Assembly (NCBI GenBank): GCA_039807785.1
Contig: JBDHRX010000001.1
Span: 53,524-117,523 of the forward strand
Length of the DNA: 64,000 bases
Direction of reading: 5' to 3'
From: Zeimonas sp039807785
GTDB lineage: Bacteria; Pseudomonadota; Gammaproteobacteria; Burkholderiales; Burkholderiaceae_E
How positions within the stretch are numbered: the first letter of the stretch is position 1; each line of letters opens with the position of its first letter. The notes below the pieces were generated by a model. It did no database searches and was not told the origin of the DNA. It saw only the letters and a program-made list of their open reading frames with translations. Positions 31,981 to 40,459 of the stretch are shown piece by piece. A program made the position numbers and the translations under genes.

Positions 31981-32525
31981 CTATTCGTTCTAGGCCGGTC
32001 GCCCGGATCCCCCGGACGGCCGGGCAACAGGCGCCAGGCGCCGCGCAGCGCGTGCAGCGCGGCGGCGCGCCGCACCGCCGCCCGGTCGCCCGCGAAATGC
32101 ACGGTCTCGACCACCGGCGCGGCATCGATCGCCGCCCACCCGAAGCAGACCGTCCCGACCGGCTTGCCCGGCGTCGCGCCGCCGGGGCCGGCGATGCCGG
32201 TGACCGCCAGCGCGAGCTGGGCGCGGCTGCGCTCGAGCGCGCCTCCGGCCATCTGCGCGGCGACCGCCTCGCTGACCGCGCCGGCCGTCGCCAGCGTCTC
32301 GGCGGACACCCCGAGCAGGTCGACCTTGGACGGATTGCTGTAGGTCACGAAGCCGCGCTCGAACCAGGCGCTCGAGCCCCCCACCTCGGTCAGCGCGCGC
32401 GCGATCGCGCCGCCGGTGCAGGACTCGGCCGTGGCGATCGTCCATCCGCAGGCGCCCAGCGCGCGCCCGAGCGCGAGCGCGGCCTCGACCACCTCGGGCA
32501 GCCGATCGGCATCGGCCGTCGTCAT
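31977..32525 (-). CDS. pncC: Nicotinamide-nucleotide amidase (CinA C-terminal domain)
   Basis: Deamidates NMN to NaMN in pyridine-nucleotide salvage. 182 residues of the stand-alone CinA-C domain: TIATAESCTGGAIARALT with the catalytic Ser, RGFVTYSNPSKVDLLGV and AVTGIAGPGGATPGKPVGTV. The ATG at 32523-32525 starts the domain; a longer frame adds an Arg-rich tail without family support. Its stop lies inside the recA LexA box. pgpA precedes it by about 79 nt on the same strand. Proximity of pncC (cinA) to recA is common in bacteria. Confidence 0.92.
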   Translation of the reverse strand: MTTADADRLPEVVEAALALGRALGACGWTIATAESCTGGAIARALTEVGGSSAWFERGFVTYSNPSKVDLLGVSAETLATAGAVSEAVAAQMAGGALERSRAQLALAVTGIAGPGGATPGKPVGTVCFGWAAIDAAPVVETVHFAGDRAAVRRAAALHALRGAWRLLPGRPGDPGDRPRTNS

Positions 32526-32604
32526 CGCATGCCTCTCCTCGCGGTCCTCGCGGGCCGGACCCCGGCGCCGTCGACCCCGATCGTACACATGGCGGGAGAC
32601 ACCG

Positions 32605-33114
32605 TCAGCGATACCAGAGCGCGAACACCAGCAGCGTGTAGAAAGCCGCCAGCAGGTCGTCGAACATGACCCCGAACCCGTTCTTCAACCGTCCGTCGTA
32701 GTAGCGGATCGGCGGCGGCTTGGTGATGTCGAACAGGCGGAACAGCAGGAACGCCGCCAGCTGCGCGCCCAGGCCGCCCGGGACCACCAGCAGGACCAGC
32801 CAGAAGGCGACGATCTCGTCCCAGACGATGGCCCCGTGATCGGCGACGCCGAGGTCGCGCGCGGTCTTGCCGCAGGCCCAGATCCCGAGCGCGAAACCGG
32901 CCACGATCAGCGCCGCCCACGCCTGCGGGGGCAGCCAGCGGTCGAGCACGACGAATGCCAGCCAGGCCCAGAGCGTGCCGACGGTGCCGGGCGCGCGCGG
33001 CGCCAGGCCGCTGCCGAACCCGAGCGCGATCAGCCGGGACAGCCGGCGACACATGAAGCGCGCGTCCGGGCGCACCGGCCCGGCGTCGCGCTCAGGCGAA
33101 GTGGTCGAAGCCAT
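32605..33114 (-). CDS. pgpA: Phosphatidylglycerophosphatase A
   Basis: Inner-membrane phosphatase converting phosphatidylglycerophosphate to phosphatidylglycerol. 169 residues with about four hydrophobic segments. Family motifs: ALGFGSGLAPRAPGTVGTLW, VWDEIVAFWLVLL (acidic metal site) and FRLFDITKPPPIRYYDGRLKNGFGVMFDD. Its start overlaps the thiL stop by 23 nt, so the two genes are coupled. The thiL-pgpA pair is a conserved proteobacterial arrangement. Confidence 0.94.
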   Translation of the reverse strand: MASTTSPERDAGPVRPDARFMCRRLSRLIALGFGSGLAPRAPGTVGTLWAWLAFVVLDRWLPPQAWAALIVAGFALGIWACGKTARDLGVADHGAIVWDEIVAFWLVLLVVPGGLGAQLAAFLLFRLFDITKPPPIRYYDGRLKNGFGVMFDDLLAAFYTLLVFALWYR

Positions 33115-34048
33115 GTCCGTCCACCGTCACCGGTCGGCCGCGCGCGTCGCGGACCCGCAGCCCCGCGCCGGCGACGATGCGGCCGATGCGCGCCAGCGGA
33201 ATGCCGAGGCGCGCGCCGATGGCCTCGATCGCACGGCGGTTCTCGACCGCGGCGCTGAAGAGCAGCTCGTAGTCGTCGCCGCCGGCCAGCGCGAGCTGCC
33301 GGCGCAGCGCTTCCGGCAGCTCGTCCAGCAGCGGATCGACCGGCACCGCCGGCCAGTCGATCTCGGCGCCCACCCGGGAACGATCGAGCACATGGCCGAG
33401 GTCGCCCAGCAGGCCGTCGGAAACGTCGATGGCGGCGCGCGCGACGTGCCGCAGCGACAGCCCGAGCGCCACGCGCGGCTCGGGGCGGTCGAGGCGCAGG
33501 CGGCCCGGGTCCCCGGCCGGCAGCGGCCTGCCCTGCGCGAGCGCATGCACGGCGCGCGCGGCGGCCCCCAGCGTCCCGGAGACCCAGAGATCGTCGTCGG
33601 GCTGCGCGGCGTCGCGCCGCAGCGCGGCCTCGGGCGGCACGTCCCCGAACACCGTGATGCAGACGGCCAGCGCGCCGCGCGTGGTATCGCCGCCGACCAG
33701 CTCGCAGCCATGGCGGTCGGCGATCGCGAACAGCCCGGTCCGGAACCCGTCGAGCCAACCCTCGTCCGCCGCAGGTAGGGCCAGCGCGAGGGTGAAGGCG
33801 CGCGGCCGCGCCCCCATCGCGGCGAGGTCGGACAGGTTCACCGCCAGCGCCTTGTGCCCGATCGATGCCGGGTCGTCGCCGGCGAGGAAGTGCCGCCCGG
33901 CCAGCAGCAGGTCGGTGGAGACGGCGAACCCGCCGCCGCGATCCGGCGCCGCCAGCAGCGCGCAATCGTCGCCGATGCCGAGGATCGCCTCGCGCGCCGG
34001 CCCGCGGTCGAAGAACCGCGCGATCAGTTCGAACTCGCCGAGCGGCAT
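33092..34048 (-). CDS. thiL: Thiamine-monophosphate kinase
   Basis: Phosphorylates thiamine monophosphate to the TPP cofactor. 318 residues of the PurM/AIR-synthase fold: FELIARFF at the start, GDDCALLAAPDRGGGFAVST with the metal Asps, VNLSDLAAMGARPRAFTLAL, LVGGDTTRG and AIDVSDGLLGDLGHVLDRS. It lies 28 nt after nusB and overlaps pgpA at its end, continuing the ribH-nusB-thiL-pgpA series. Confidence 0.95.
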   Translation of the reverse strand: MPLGEFELIARFFDRGPAREAILGIGDDCALLAAPDRGGGFAVSTDLLLAGRHFLAGDDPASIGHKALAVNLSDLAAMGARPRAFTLALALPAADEGWLDGFRTGLFAIADRHGCELVGGDTTRGALAVCITVFGDVPPEAALRRDAAQPDDDLWVSGTLGAAARAVHALAQGRPLPAGDPGRLRLDRPEPRVALGLSLRHVARAAIDVSDGLLGDLGHVLDRSRVGAEIDWPAVPVDPLLDELPEALRRQLALAGGDDYELLFSAAVENRRAIEAIGARLGIPLARIGRIVAGAGLRVRDARGRPVTVDGHGFDHFA

Positions 34049-34076
34049 GATCTCCGGGCGCGCCTGGCGACGGCGT

Positions 34077-34541
34077 TCAGCCGCGGACCGGTGCCTCGTG
34101 CGGCCGGGCGCGCGCGGCGACGCGATCGAGCACGCCGTTGACGTACTTGTACCCGTCCGTTCCGCCGTAGGTCTTCGCCAGCTCGACCGCCTCGTTGATC
34201 ACGACGCGGTAGGGAACCTCCGGCATCCGCAGCAGCTCGAAGGTTCCGAGCAGCAGCACGCCGTGCTCCACCGGGCTGAGCTCGCCGACCGGGCGATCCA
34301 GGTTCGGCGCGATCAGCGCATCGATCTCCGCGCAGGCCGAGATCGTGCCGTGCAGCAGCGCCTCGAAATGCTCGAAGTCGGCCTTCTCGAAGCCCGGCGT
34401 TTCGGTCAGGTGAGCCTGGATCGCACCAGGATCCTCATGCGACATCAGCCATTGGTACAGGCCCTGCAAGGCCAGCTCGCGCGCGCGCCGGCGGGCGCTC
34501 TTCGGCGGGGTACCCCGCCCCTTGCCGGGCTCGGGCTTCAA
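34077..34541 (-). CDS. nusB: Transcription antitermination protein NusB
   Basis: RNA-binding partner of NusE (S10) in rRNA antitermination. 154 residues: ARRRARELALQGLYQWLMSH, the helical middle, ELSPVEHGVLLLGTFELLRM and PYRVVINEAVELAKTYGGTDGYKYVNGVLDRVAA, which is very well conserved. The ATG overlaps the ribH stop by 4 nt, so nusB translation depends on ribH; the end of ribH is an unusual acidic repeat (see ribH). Confidence 0.95.
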   Translation of the reverse strand: MKPEPGKGRGTPPKSARRRARELALQGLYQWLMSHEDPGAIQAHLTETPGFEKADFEHFEALLHGTISACAEIDALIAPNLDRPVGELSPVEHGVLLLGTFELLRMPEVPYRVVINEAVELAKTYGGTDGYKYVNGVLDRVAARARPHEAPVRG

Positions 34542-35122
34542 TGCCGCGCCTTGCCGCCGCGAGGACTCCGGGCGGGCCGATCGTCCTCGTCCTCGTCGTC
34601 CTCGTCGTCGTCCTCGTCATCCTCGTGATCGTGGTCGTCCTCATCGTCCTCGTCGCCGGCGAGGCCGGACAGCGAGGAGGCGAGGTTCGCCATCTCGACC
34701 GCGACCCGCGCCGCGTCGGCGCCCTTCTCGCCGGCGCGCGCCGCCGCCTGCTCGTCGGTCTCGGTGGTGAGCACCGCATTGGCGACGGGCAGGTTGAAGT
34801 CCAGCGCGACGCGCGCGATGCCCGCCGCGCTCTCGTTGGACACGACCTCGAAATGGTAGGTCTCGCCGCGGACCACGGCCCCCAGGGCGATCAGCGCGTC
34901 GAACTCGCCCGAGGCCGCGAGCTGCTGGAGCACCACCGGGATCTCGAGGGCACCCGGCACGGTGCAGACGAACACGTCCTCCGGCCCGACGCCGAGCTCG
35001 ACCAGTTCCGCGAGGCAGGCATCGCGCAACGCTTCGCAGACCACCTGGTTGAATCGTGCCTGCACCACTCCGATGCGCAGCCCCGCGCCGTCCAGGTCGG
35101 ACTGAAATACTTCGATCTGCAT
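34538..35122 (-). CDS. ribH: 6,7-Dimethyl-8-ribityllumazine synthase with acidic C-terminal tail
   Basis: Penultimate riboflavin enzyme. The core of about 155 residues has RIGVVQARFNQVVCEALRDAC, VPGALEIPVVLQQLA, ALGAVVRGETYHFEVVSNES (His catalytic) and LTTETDEQAAARAGEKGADAA. Beyond the usual end the protein continues with about 40 residues, mostly Asp/Glu with a few His (DEDDEDDHDHEDDEDDDEDD), then a basic RSPRGGKARH end, total 194. The matching DNA is a near-triplet repeat at about 34579-34655. Lumazine synthase assembles into shells, so the tail would decorate their surface (inference). Stop overlaps nusB. Confidence 0.94.
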   Translation of the reverse strand: MQIEVFQSDLDGAGLRIGVVQARFNQVVCEALRDACLAELVELGVGPEDVFVCTVPGALEIPVVLQQLAASGEFDALIALGAVVRGETYHFEVVSNESAAGIARVALDFNLPVANAVLTTETDEQAAARAGEKGADAARVAVEMANLASSLSGLAGDEDDEDDHDHEDDEDDDEDDEDEDDRPARSPRGGKARH

Positions 35123-35125
35123 CGC

Positions 35126-36244
35126 CTACTCCCGGTTGCCCGGCTCGAAGCCGGAGACTTCGAGGTCGAAGCCGGTCATGCTGGGCATCTTGCGGGGCTG
35201 GGACAGCAGGCGCATGCGCCCGACCCCGAGATCCTTGAGGATCTGCGCCCCGATCCCGTAGGTGCGCAGGTCCATCTTGCCGCTGCGGCGGTGGGCGCTG
35301 GCCTGCGCGTCGTGGTCGCAGGCCGCCTCGAGCTGCGTGAACAGGGCGTCGGCGGGCTGCGCGCAATTCAGCAGCACCGCGACGCCGCTGTCCTCGGCCG
35401 CGATCGCCGACAGGGCCCGCTCGAGCGGCCACGAGTGGGTCGCCGACCCGACCTCGATCAGATCGAGCACCGACAGCGGCTCATGCACCCGCACCAGCGT
35501 CTCGCGCGCCGGATCGACGATCCCGCGAACCAGCGCCAGGTGCGGCGAACCGGCCGCGGTGTCGCGGTAGGCGAGCATCCGGAACGGCCCCCAGCGGGTC
35601 TCGATCTCGCGTTCCGACACCCGCTCGATCAGGCTCTCGTGGGCGCTGCGGTACTGGATCAGGTCGGCGATCGCGCCGATCTTGAGTTCGTGGCGGGCCG
35701 CGAACTCGATCAGGTCGGGCAGCCGCGCCATCGTCCCGTCGTCCTTCAGGATCTCGCAGATCACCGCGGCCGGCGTCAGTCCGGCGAGCCGCGCGAGATC
35801 GCAGCCGGCCTCGGTATGGCCGGCGCGCATCAGCACGCCGCCGCGCTGCGCCATCAACGGAAAGATGTGCCCGGGCTGGACGAGGTCGGCCGGCCGGGCA
35901 TGGCGCGCCACCGCCGCCTGGACGGTGCGCGCCCGGTCGGCCGCCGAGATGCCGGTGGACACGCCTTCGGCCGCCTCGATCGAGACGGTGAAGTTCGTGC
36001 CGTGCCGGGTGCCGTTGCTGGTCACCATCAACGGCAGCGCCAGCTGGCGGCAGCGGTCCTCGGTCAGCGTGAGGCAGATCAGCCCCCGGCCGAAGCGCGC
36101 CATGAAGTTGATCGCCGCCGGAGTGACGAAATCGGCGGCGAGCACCAGGTCGCCCTCGTTCTCGCGGTCTTCCTCGTCGACGAGGATCACCATCCGGCCG
36201 GCGGCGAGCTCGGCGATGATTTCGGGCGTGCTGGCAAGTGTCAT
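35126..36244 (-). CDS. ribB: 3,4-Dihydroxy-2-butanone-4-phosphate synthase with degenerate GTP cyclohydrolase II domain
   Basis: 372 residues. The N-terminal DHBP synthase (about 1-205) is intact: VDEEDRENEGDLVLAADFVT, NFMARFGRGLICLTL and HIFPLMAQRGGVLMRAGHTEA. The C-terminal half keeps the GTP-cyclohydrolase-II outline (LALVRG, LVRVHEPLS, DLRTYGIGAQIL, RLLSQPRKMPSMTGF) but lacks the zinc-binding CxxxxxxxxCxC motif expected after VH. GCHII activity is therefore unlikely and a separate ribA should exist. ribH follows after 3 nt. Confidence 0.93.
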   Translation of the reverse strand: MTLASTPEIIAELAAGRMVILVDEEDRENEGDLVLAADFVTPAAINFMARFGRGLICLTLTEDRCRQLALPLMVTSNGTRHGTNFTVSIEAAEGVSTGISAADRARTVQAAVARHARPADLVQPGHIFPLMAQRGGVLMRAGHTEAGCDLARLAGLTPAAVICEILKDDGTMARLPDLIEFAARHELKIGAIADLIQYRSAHESLIERVSEREIETRWGPFRMLAYRDTAAGSPHLALVRGIVDPARETLVRVHEPLSVLDLIEVGSATHSWPLERALSAIAAEDSGVAVLLNCAQPADALFTQLEAACDHDAQASAHRRSGKMDLRTYGIGAQILKDLGVGRMRLLSQPRKMPSMTGFDLEVSGFEPGNRE

Positions 36245-36324
36245 GCGCGCATTTTACGCCGCGCGGACGGCCGCCACCGCCGGACGGCGGCCGCCCCGTC
36301 CCGCGCCGCTGCGATACTGCCGGG

Positions 36325-36819
36325 ATGATCGACCCGCAGGACCTCCAGAGCTACCGCCGGATCGAGACGCGCGGCGAGGCGCGCGCCGCCTTCGACGGCC
36401 TGGTCGCGCGCGCGCAGCGCTCGGTGCGCATCGCGGACGTCCGGGGGGATTTCTACGGATTCGAACGCAAGGTCTTCGCCGAGGCGCTCGAGGCCCTGCT
36501 CTCCCGCTCCCGGGACGCCGCCGTCGAGCTGGTGCTCCACGACGCCTCGTTCGTCGAGCGTCACTGCCCGCGCGTGGTCGCGCTGCTGCGCCGGCGCTGG
36601 CCCAGGCTGCGCGTGCTGCGCAGCGACCCCTCGGTGCGCGAATATCCGCGCGGCTTCGCGCTGGTCGACGAGTGCGTGGTCCTGCGCCGGCCGCACCACG
36701 ATAGCGCACTGACCTTCGTCGACTTCGACGAAGGCGCGGTCTCGGAGGCGCGGACCCTGCTCGACGAACTCGCCGCCGGCGCGACGGTCGCGATCGGTCC
36801 GAGCACGACCGGGCTCTGA
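36325..36819 (+). CDS. Hypothetical protein (possible PLD-like/DUF7931 family)
   Basis: 164 residues, no signal peptide or TM. I do not recognise the function. The sequence starts MIDPQDLQSYRRIETRGEAR, continues FDGLVARAQRSVRIADVRGD and LVLHDASFVERHCPRVVALLR, and ends with a strand-rich FVDFDEGAVSEA. The middle resembles the half-domain layout of phospholipase-D-like proteins without a complete HKD motif. It sits alone on the plus strand between ribE and ribB, which are otherwise consecutive on the minus strand, so it is an insertion into the riboflavin gene order. Confidence 0.75.
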   Translation: MIDPQDLQSYRRIETRGEARAAFDGLVARAQRSVRIADVRGDFYGFERKVFAEALEALLSRSRDAAVELVLHDASFVERHCPRVVALLRRRWPRLRVLRSDPSVREYPRGFALVDECVVLRRPHHDSALTFVDFDEGAVSEARTLLDELAAGATVAIGPSTTGL

Positions 36820-36861
36820 GACCCGTTCACGGCGCGATCGTCGCCGCGCGTGCCGGCGCCG

Positions 36862-37479
36862 TCAGCGCGCGGCGCCGGGCACGCCCAGCATGCGCTCGAC
36901 GTAGCGGGCGATCAGGTCGATCTCGAGGTTCACGGCATGGCCGGCCTTCAGGCGCCCGAGCGTGGTGGCCGCGATCGTGTGCGGAATCAGGTTGATCTCG
37001 AACTCGGCCCCGCCCGGAACGTCGGTGACGCGGTTCACGGTCAGGCTGGTGCCGTTCACGGTGACCGACCCCTTGTAGGCCAGGTACTTCGCCAGCCCGG
37101 CCGGGGCGCGCAGCACCAGCCGCCACGACTCGCCCACCGGCTCGAACGACACCACCGCGCCGAGCCCGTCCACATGGCCCGAGACCAGGTGCCCGCCGAT
37201 CCGGTCGTCGAGCCGCATCGCCTTCTCGAGGTTGACCTCGCCCTCGCGGTCGAGCCCGCAGGTCCGGGCCAGGCTTTCCCGGGACACCTCGACCACGAAA
37301 CGTCGTCCGTCGATGCGCGTCGCGGTCATGCAGGCACCCTGGATCGCGATCGAGTCGCCCGGCGCCACGTCCGCCAGGTCCAGCCCGGCGGCGTCGATGG
37401 TCAGGCGCACGCCCGCGTCGGCGCCGAGGGACTCGACGCGCTCGATCCGGCCGACGGCCGCCACGATGCCGGTGAACAT
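36862..37479 (-). CDS. ribE: Riboflavin synthase, alpha chain
   Basis: Dismutates two lumazine molecules into riboflavin. 205 residues in two homologous lumazine-binding domains. Domain 1 is MFTGIVAAVGRIERVE ... VAPGDSIAIQGACMTATRI, domain 2 is DRIGGHLVSGHVDGLGAVV ... YKGSVTVNGTSLTVNRV. Two residues in the conserved GAC(L)T segment are as expected. The C-terminal LIARYVERMLG helix trimerises. It starts 3 nt after the ribD stop. Confidence 0.95.
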   Translation of the reverse strand: MFTGIVAAVGRIERVESLGADAGVRLTIDAAGLDLADVAPGDSIAIQGACMTATRIDGRRFVVEVSRESLARTCGLDREGEVNLEKAMRLDDRIGGHLVSGHVDGLGAVVSFEPVGESWRLVLRAPAGLAKYLAYKGSVTVNGTSLTVNRVTDVPGGAEFEINLIPHTIAATTLGRLKAGHAVNLEIDLIARYVERMLGVPGAAR

Positions 37480-37482
37480 GCT

Positions 37483-38583
37483 TCAGGCTCCCTTGTCGAA
37501 TCGCGCCCGCAGGCGCAGGTCGTCCCCGATCCGGTCGACCGACTGCCAGTGCAGGACGATGCGCGCATCCAGGGTTCCGGGCGGCGCCAGGTCCGCCAGC
37601 CCGGTCGTATCGCCGAGCAGCGTCGGCGCCATGTAGACCAGCAGCTCGTCGACGCAGCCCTCGCGCAGCAGCGATCCGTTGAGCCGGTGGCCGGCCTCGA
37701 CATGGAGCTCGTTGACGCCGCGCCGCGCGAGTTCGCGCAGCAGCGCCGGCAGGTCGACCTTGCCGCGGGCGCCCGCGAGCGTGACCACCTCGCAGCCGAG
37801 CTCCTCGAGCGCCGCGGTCTTGGCCACGCGCGCTTCCGGCGCGACCGCACAGGCCACCAGCGTGCTGCCGCCCTCGAGGATCCGCGCCGCCGGATTGACC
37901 TCGAAACGCGCGTCGACCAGCACGCGCAGCGGTTGCCGCGACGCCTGGACGTGGCGGACGGTGAGCTGCGGATCGTCGTCCCTGACCGTCCCGATGCCGG
38001 TGAGGATCGCGCAGGCGCGGGCGCGCCAGGCGTGGCCGTCGGCCCGCGCCGCCTCGCCGGTGATCCATTGGCTGCGGCCATCCGGCAGCGCGGTGCGGCC
38101 ATCCAGGCTCGCGGCGACCTTGAGCCGCACCCAGGGCTGGCCGCGCGTCATGCGCGAGACGAAGCCGATGTTCAGCTCGCGCGCCTCCTGCTGCAGCAGG
38201 CCGCAGCGCACGTCGATGCCGGCCGCCCGCAGCCGCGCCAGGCCCGCACCGTTGACCGCCGGATTCGGATCCTCCATCGCAGCGACCACGCGCGCGACGC
38301 GCGCCTCGACCAGTGCGTCGATGCAGGGTGGCGTGCGGCCGTGATGGCTGCACGGCTCGAGGGTCACGTAGACGGTGGCCCCGCGCCCCCGCGCGCCGGC
38401 CTGCGCCAGCGCGAGCGCCTCGGCATGCGGCTCGCCCGCGCGCCGGTGCCAGCCTTCGCCGACGATCGCGTTCTCGCGCACCACCACGCAGCCCACGCGC
38501 GGATTCGGCGTCGCCGTCGCGAGCCCGAGCTCGCCAAGCTGCAGCGCCCGCTGCATGAAATCATGATCGGCCGGAGTGAACAT
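37483..38583 (-). CDS. ribD: Bifunctional riboflavin biosynthesis deaminase/reductase
   Basis: 366 residues. The N-terminal cytidine-deaminase-like domain has the zinc ligands in HAEALALAQAG and EPCSHHGRTPPC, with NPRVGCVVVRENAIVGEGWH at the start. The C-terminal DHFR-like reductase has RLKVAASLDGRTALPDG and LHVEAGHRLNGSLL. It catalyses steps 2 and 3 of riboflavin synthesis. First gene of the rib series; no FMN riboswitch is visible in the 166 nt before it, which is shared with a divergent gene. Confidence 0.95.
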   Translation of the reverse strand: MFTPADHDFMQRALQLGELGLATATPNPRVGCVVVRENAIVGEGWHRRAGEPHAEALALAQAGARGRGATVYVTLEPCSHHGRTPPCIDALVEARVARVVAAMEDPNPAVNGAGLARLRAAGIDVRCGLLQQEARELNIGFVSRMTRGQPWVRLKVAASLDGRTALPDGRSQWITGEAARADGHAWRARACAILTGIGTVRDDDPQLTVRHVQASRQPLRVLVDARFEVNPAARILEGGSTLVACAVAPEARVAKTAALEELGCEVVTLAGARGKVDLPALLRELARRGVNELHVEAGHRLNGSLLREGCVDELLVYMAPTLLGDTTGLADLAPPGTLDARIVLHWQSVDRIGDDLRLRARFDKGA

Positions 38584-38716
38584 CGCCCGGCATTATCGCC
38601 CGAAGCGCGTGCGGCATCGACGCGCGCCGCCCGATCTGGGCCGCCGCCGGGCTCGGGCGCAGCGGCCGGTGGGGCGCGGCGTCGCGCACCGCGGCGACCG
38701 CGGCGAGTGCCGTGGT

Positions 38717-38745
38717 CTAGAATCCCCGGGCTCGACCAAGGAGAT
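38717..38745 (+). promoter_or_regulatory. Putative -10 element and ribosome-binding site of the TPP enzyme gene
   Basis: TAGAAT at 38718-38723 lies inside a 15-nt block CTAGAATCCCCGGGC that recurs exactly upstream of the osmC-like gene at 52771-52785. No -35 hexamer is evident. AAGGAG at 38738-38743 precedes the TTG start at 38750 by 6 nt, and this strong site decides the start. Confidence 0.6.
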
Positions 38746-38749
38746 TCTC

Positions 38750-40459
38750 TTGTCCCTGCAAGCGCCTTCAGCCGCCCGCCCCGGCGGATGGATCCTCGCC
38801 GACACCCTCGCGCTCCAGGGCGTCGAGACCGTCTTCGGCGTCCCCGGCGAAAGCTACCTGGCGGTCCTCGACGGGCTGCACCGGCACCGCGACCGGATCC
38901 GCTTCGTGATCTGCCGCCAGGAAGGCGGCGCGTCGTACATGGCCGACGCCTATGCCAAGCTCACCGGGCGACCCGGCGTGGTGATGGTCACCCGCGGCCC
39001 GGGCGCCACCAACGCGTCGGTCGGCATCCACGCCGCGTTCCAGGATTCGGTGCCGCTGGTCGTGTTCGTCGGGCAGGTCGGCACCGGCTTCCTCGATCGC
39101 GAGGCGTTCCAGGAGATCGACTTCCGGCGGATGTTCGGCCAGATGACCAAGTGGGTGGCGCAGATCGACCGGACCGAGCGCATCCCCGAATACGTCGCGC
39201 GCGCCTTCCAGGTCGCGACCAGCGGACGCATGGGTCCGGTCGTGCTGGCGCTGCCCGAGGATGTCCTCGCCGCGTCCGCCGCGGTGCGCGACGCCGCGCC
39301 CCACCGGCCGCTGCGCCCGAGCCCGGCGGCGGCCCAGATCGGGCAGCTCGCGACGATGCTCGCGCGCGCCCGGCGCCCGATCGTCCTCCTCGGGGGCACC
39401 GGCTGGAACCGCCAGGCCTGCGACGACCTGCGCGCCTTCGTGGAGGCCAACCACCTGCCGGTGGCCTGCGCGTTCCGCTTCCAGGACCTGCTCGACAATC
39501 GCCATCCCAACTACGTCGGCGACGTCGGCCTCGGAGTCAGCCCGAAGCTCGCCGCCCGGATCCGGGACGCCGACCTGGTGCTGGCGATCGGGCCGCGGCT
39601 CGGCGAAGCGACCACCTCGGGCTATACCCTGCTCGAGGTGCCGCGGCCGGCCCAGTCGCTGGTGCACGTGCACCCGGGCATCGAGGAACTGGGACGCGTC
39701 TACCAGGCCGACCTGATGATCGCCTCGGGCATGCCCGAGGTCGCCGCGGCCCTGCGCGACGTGAAGGTCGACGCCTCGGCCTGGGCCGGGTCGGTCGCGC
39801 AGGCACGCGCCGAGCTCGAGGCCTGGCAGGCGCGCCCGCCGATCTACGCCGGCGATGCCGCGCCGGCACTCGACCTGTGGGAGATGGTCCAGATCCTCAA
39901 GCGGGTGTTGCCCGCGGACACGATCCTCACCAACGGCGCCGGCAACTTCGCCACCTGGGCGCACCGTTTCTGGCCCTACGCGGGCCTGCGCACCATGCTC
40001 GCCACGACCTCGGGCTCGATGGGCTACGGCGTGCCCGCGGCGGTGGCCGCCGCCATCGCCGAGCCGCAGCGCACGGTCGTCTGCTTCGCCGGCGACGGCG
40101 ACTTCCTGATGAACGGGCAGGAGCTCGCGACCGCGGCCCAGCACGGCGCCGGCCTGGTCGCGATCGTGTTCGACAACGGCATGTACGGCACGATCCGCAT
40201 GCACCAGGAGCGCGAGTACCCGGCGCGGGTGTTCGGCACCGAGCTGGCGAACCCGGATTTCGCGAAGTACGGGGAAGCCTTCGGCGGCTTCGGCCGGCGC
40301 GTCGAACGCACCGGCGAGTTCGAGGACGCGCTGCGCGCCGCGCTCGAGCATGCCCGCACCCGGCGCCGGCCCGCGCTCATCCACCTGAAGGTCGACCCGC
40401 AGGCCATCACGCCGAACGCGACGCTCGACGCAATCCGGGCCGCCGGGTCGAAACGCTGA
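38750..40459 (+). CDS. Thiamine-pyrophosphate-dependent enzyme, acetolactate-synthase-like
   Basis: 569 residues with the three domains of the TPP decarboxylase/acetolactate synthase superfamily: VETVFGVPGESYLAVLDGL with the TPP-activating Glu, EGGASYMADAYAKLTGRPG, then the central DHS-like domain, and the TPP-binding GDGDFLMNGQELATAAQHGA ... IVFDNGMYGTIR. The start is TTG at 38750 behind AAGGAG. It is annotated as IlvB-like in related genomes, but no small subunit (ilvH) is adjacent and a true ilvBHC operon is expected elsewhere. Benzoylformate, oxalyl-CoA or sulfoacetaldehyde-type chemistry cannot be excluded. It interrupts the usual nrdR-ribD neighbourhood on the opposite strand. Confidence 0.85.
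   Translation: MSLQAPSAARPGGWILADTLALQGVETVFGVPGESYLAVLDGLHRHRDRIRFVICRQEGGASYMADAYAKLTGRPGVVMVTRGPGATNASVGIHAAFQDSVPLVVFVGQVGTGFLDREAFQEIDFRRMFGQMTKWVAQIDRTERIPEYVARAFQVATSGRMGPVVLALPEDVLAASAAVRDAAPHRPLRPSPAAAQIGQLATMLARARRPIVLLGGTGWNRQACDDLRAFVEANHLPVACAFRFQDLLDNRHPNYVGDVGLGVSPKLAARIRDADLVLAIGPRLGEATTSGYTLLEVPRPAQSLVHVHPGIEELGRVYQADLMIASGMPEVAAALRDVKVDASAWAGSVAQARAELEAWQARPPIYAGDAAPALDLWEMVQILKRVLPADTILTNGAGNFATWAHRFWPYAGLRTMLATTSGSMGYGVPAAVAAAIAEPQRTVVCFAGDGDFLMNGQELATAAQHGAGLVAIVFDNGMYGTIRMHQEREYPARVFGTELANPDFAKYGEAFGGFGRRVERTGEFEDALRAALEHARTRRRPALIHLKVDPQAITPNATLDAIRAAGSKR

Noticed and set aside
38584..38749. FMN riboswitch before ribD
   Set aside because: No FMN-aptamer-like conserved segments are visible; the region is short and shared with a divergent gene.
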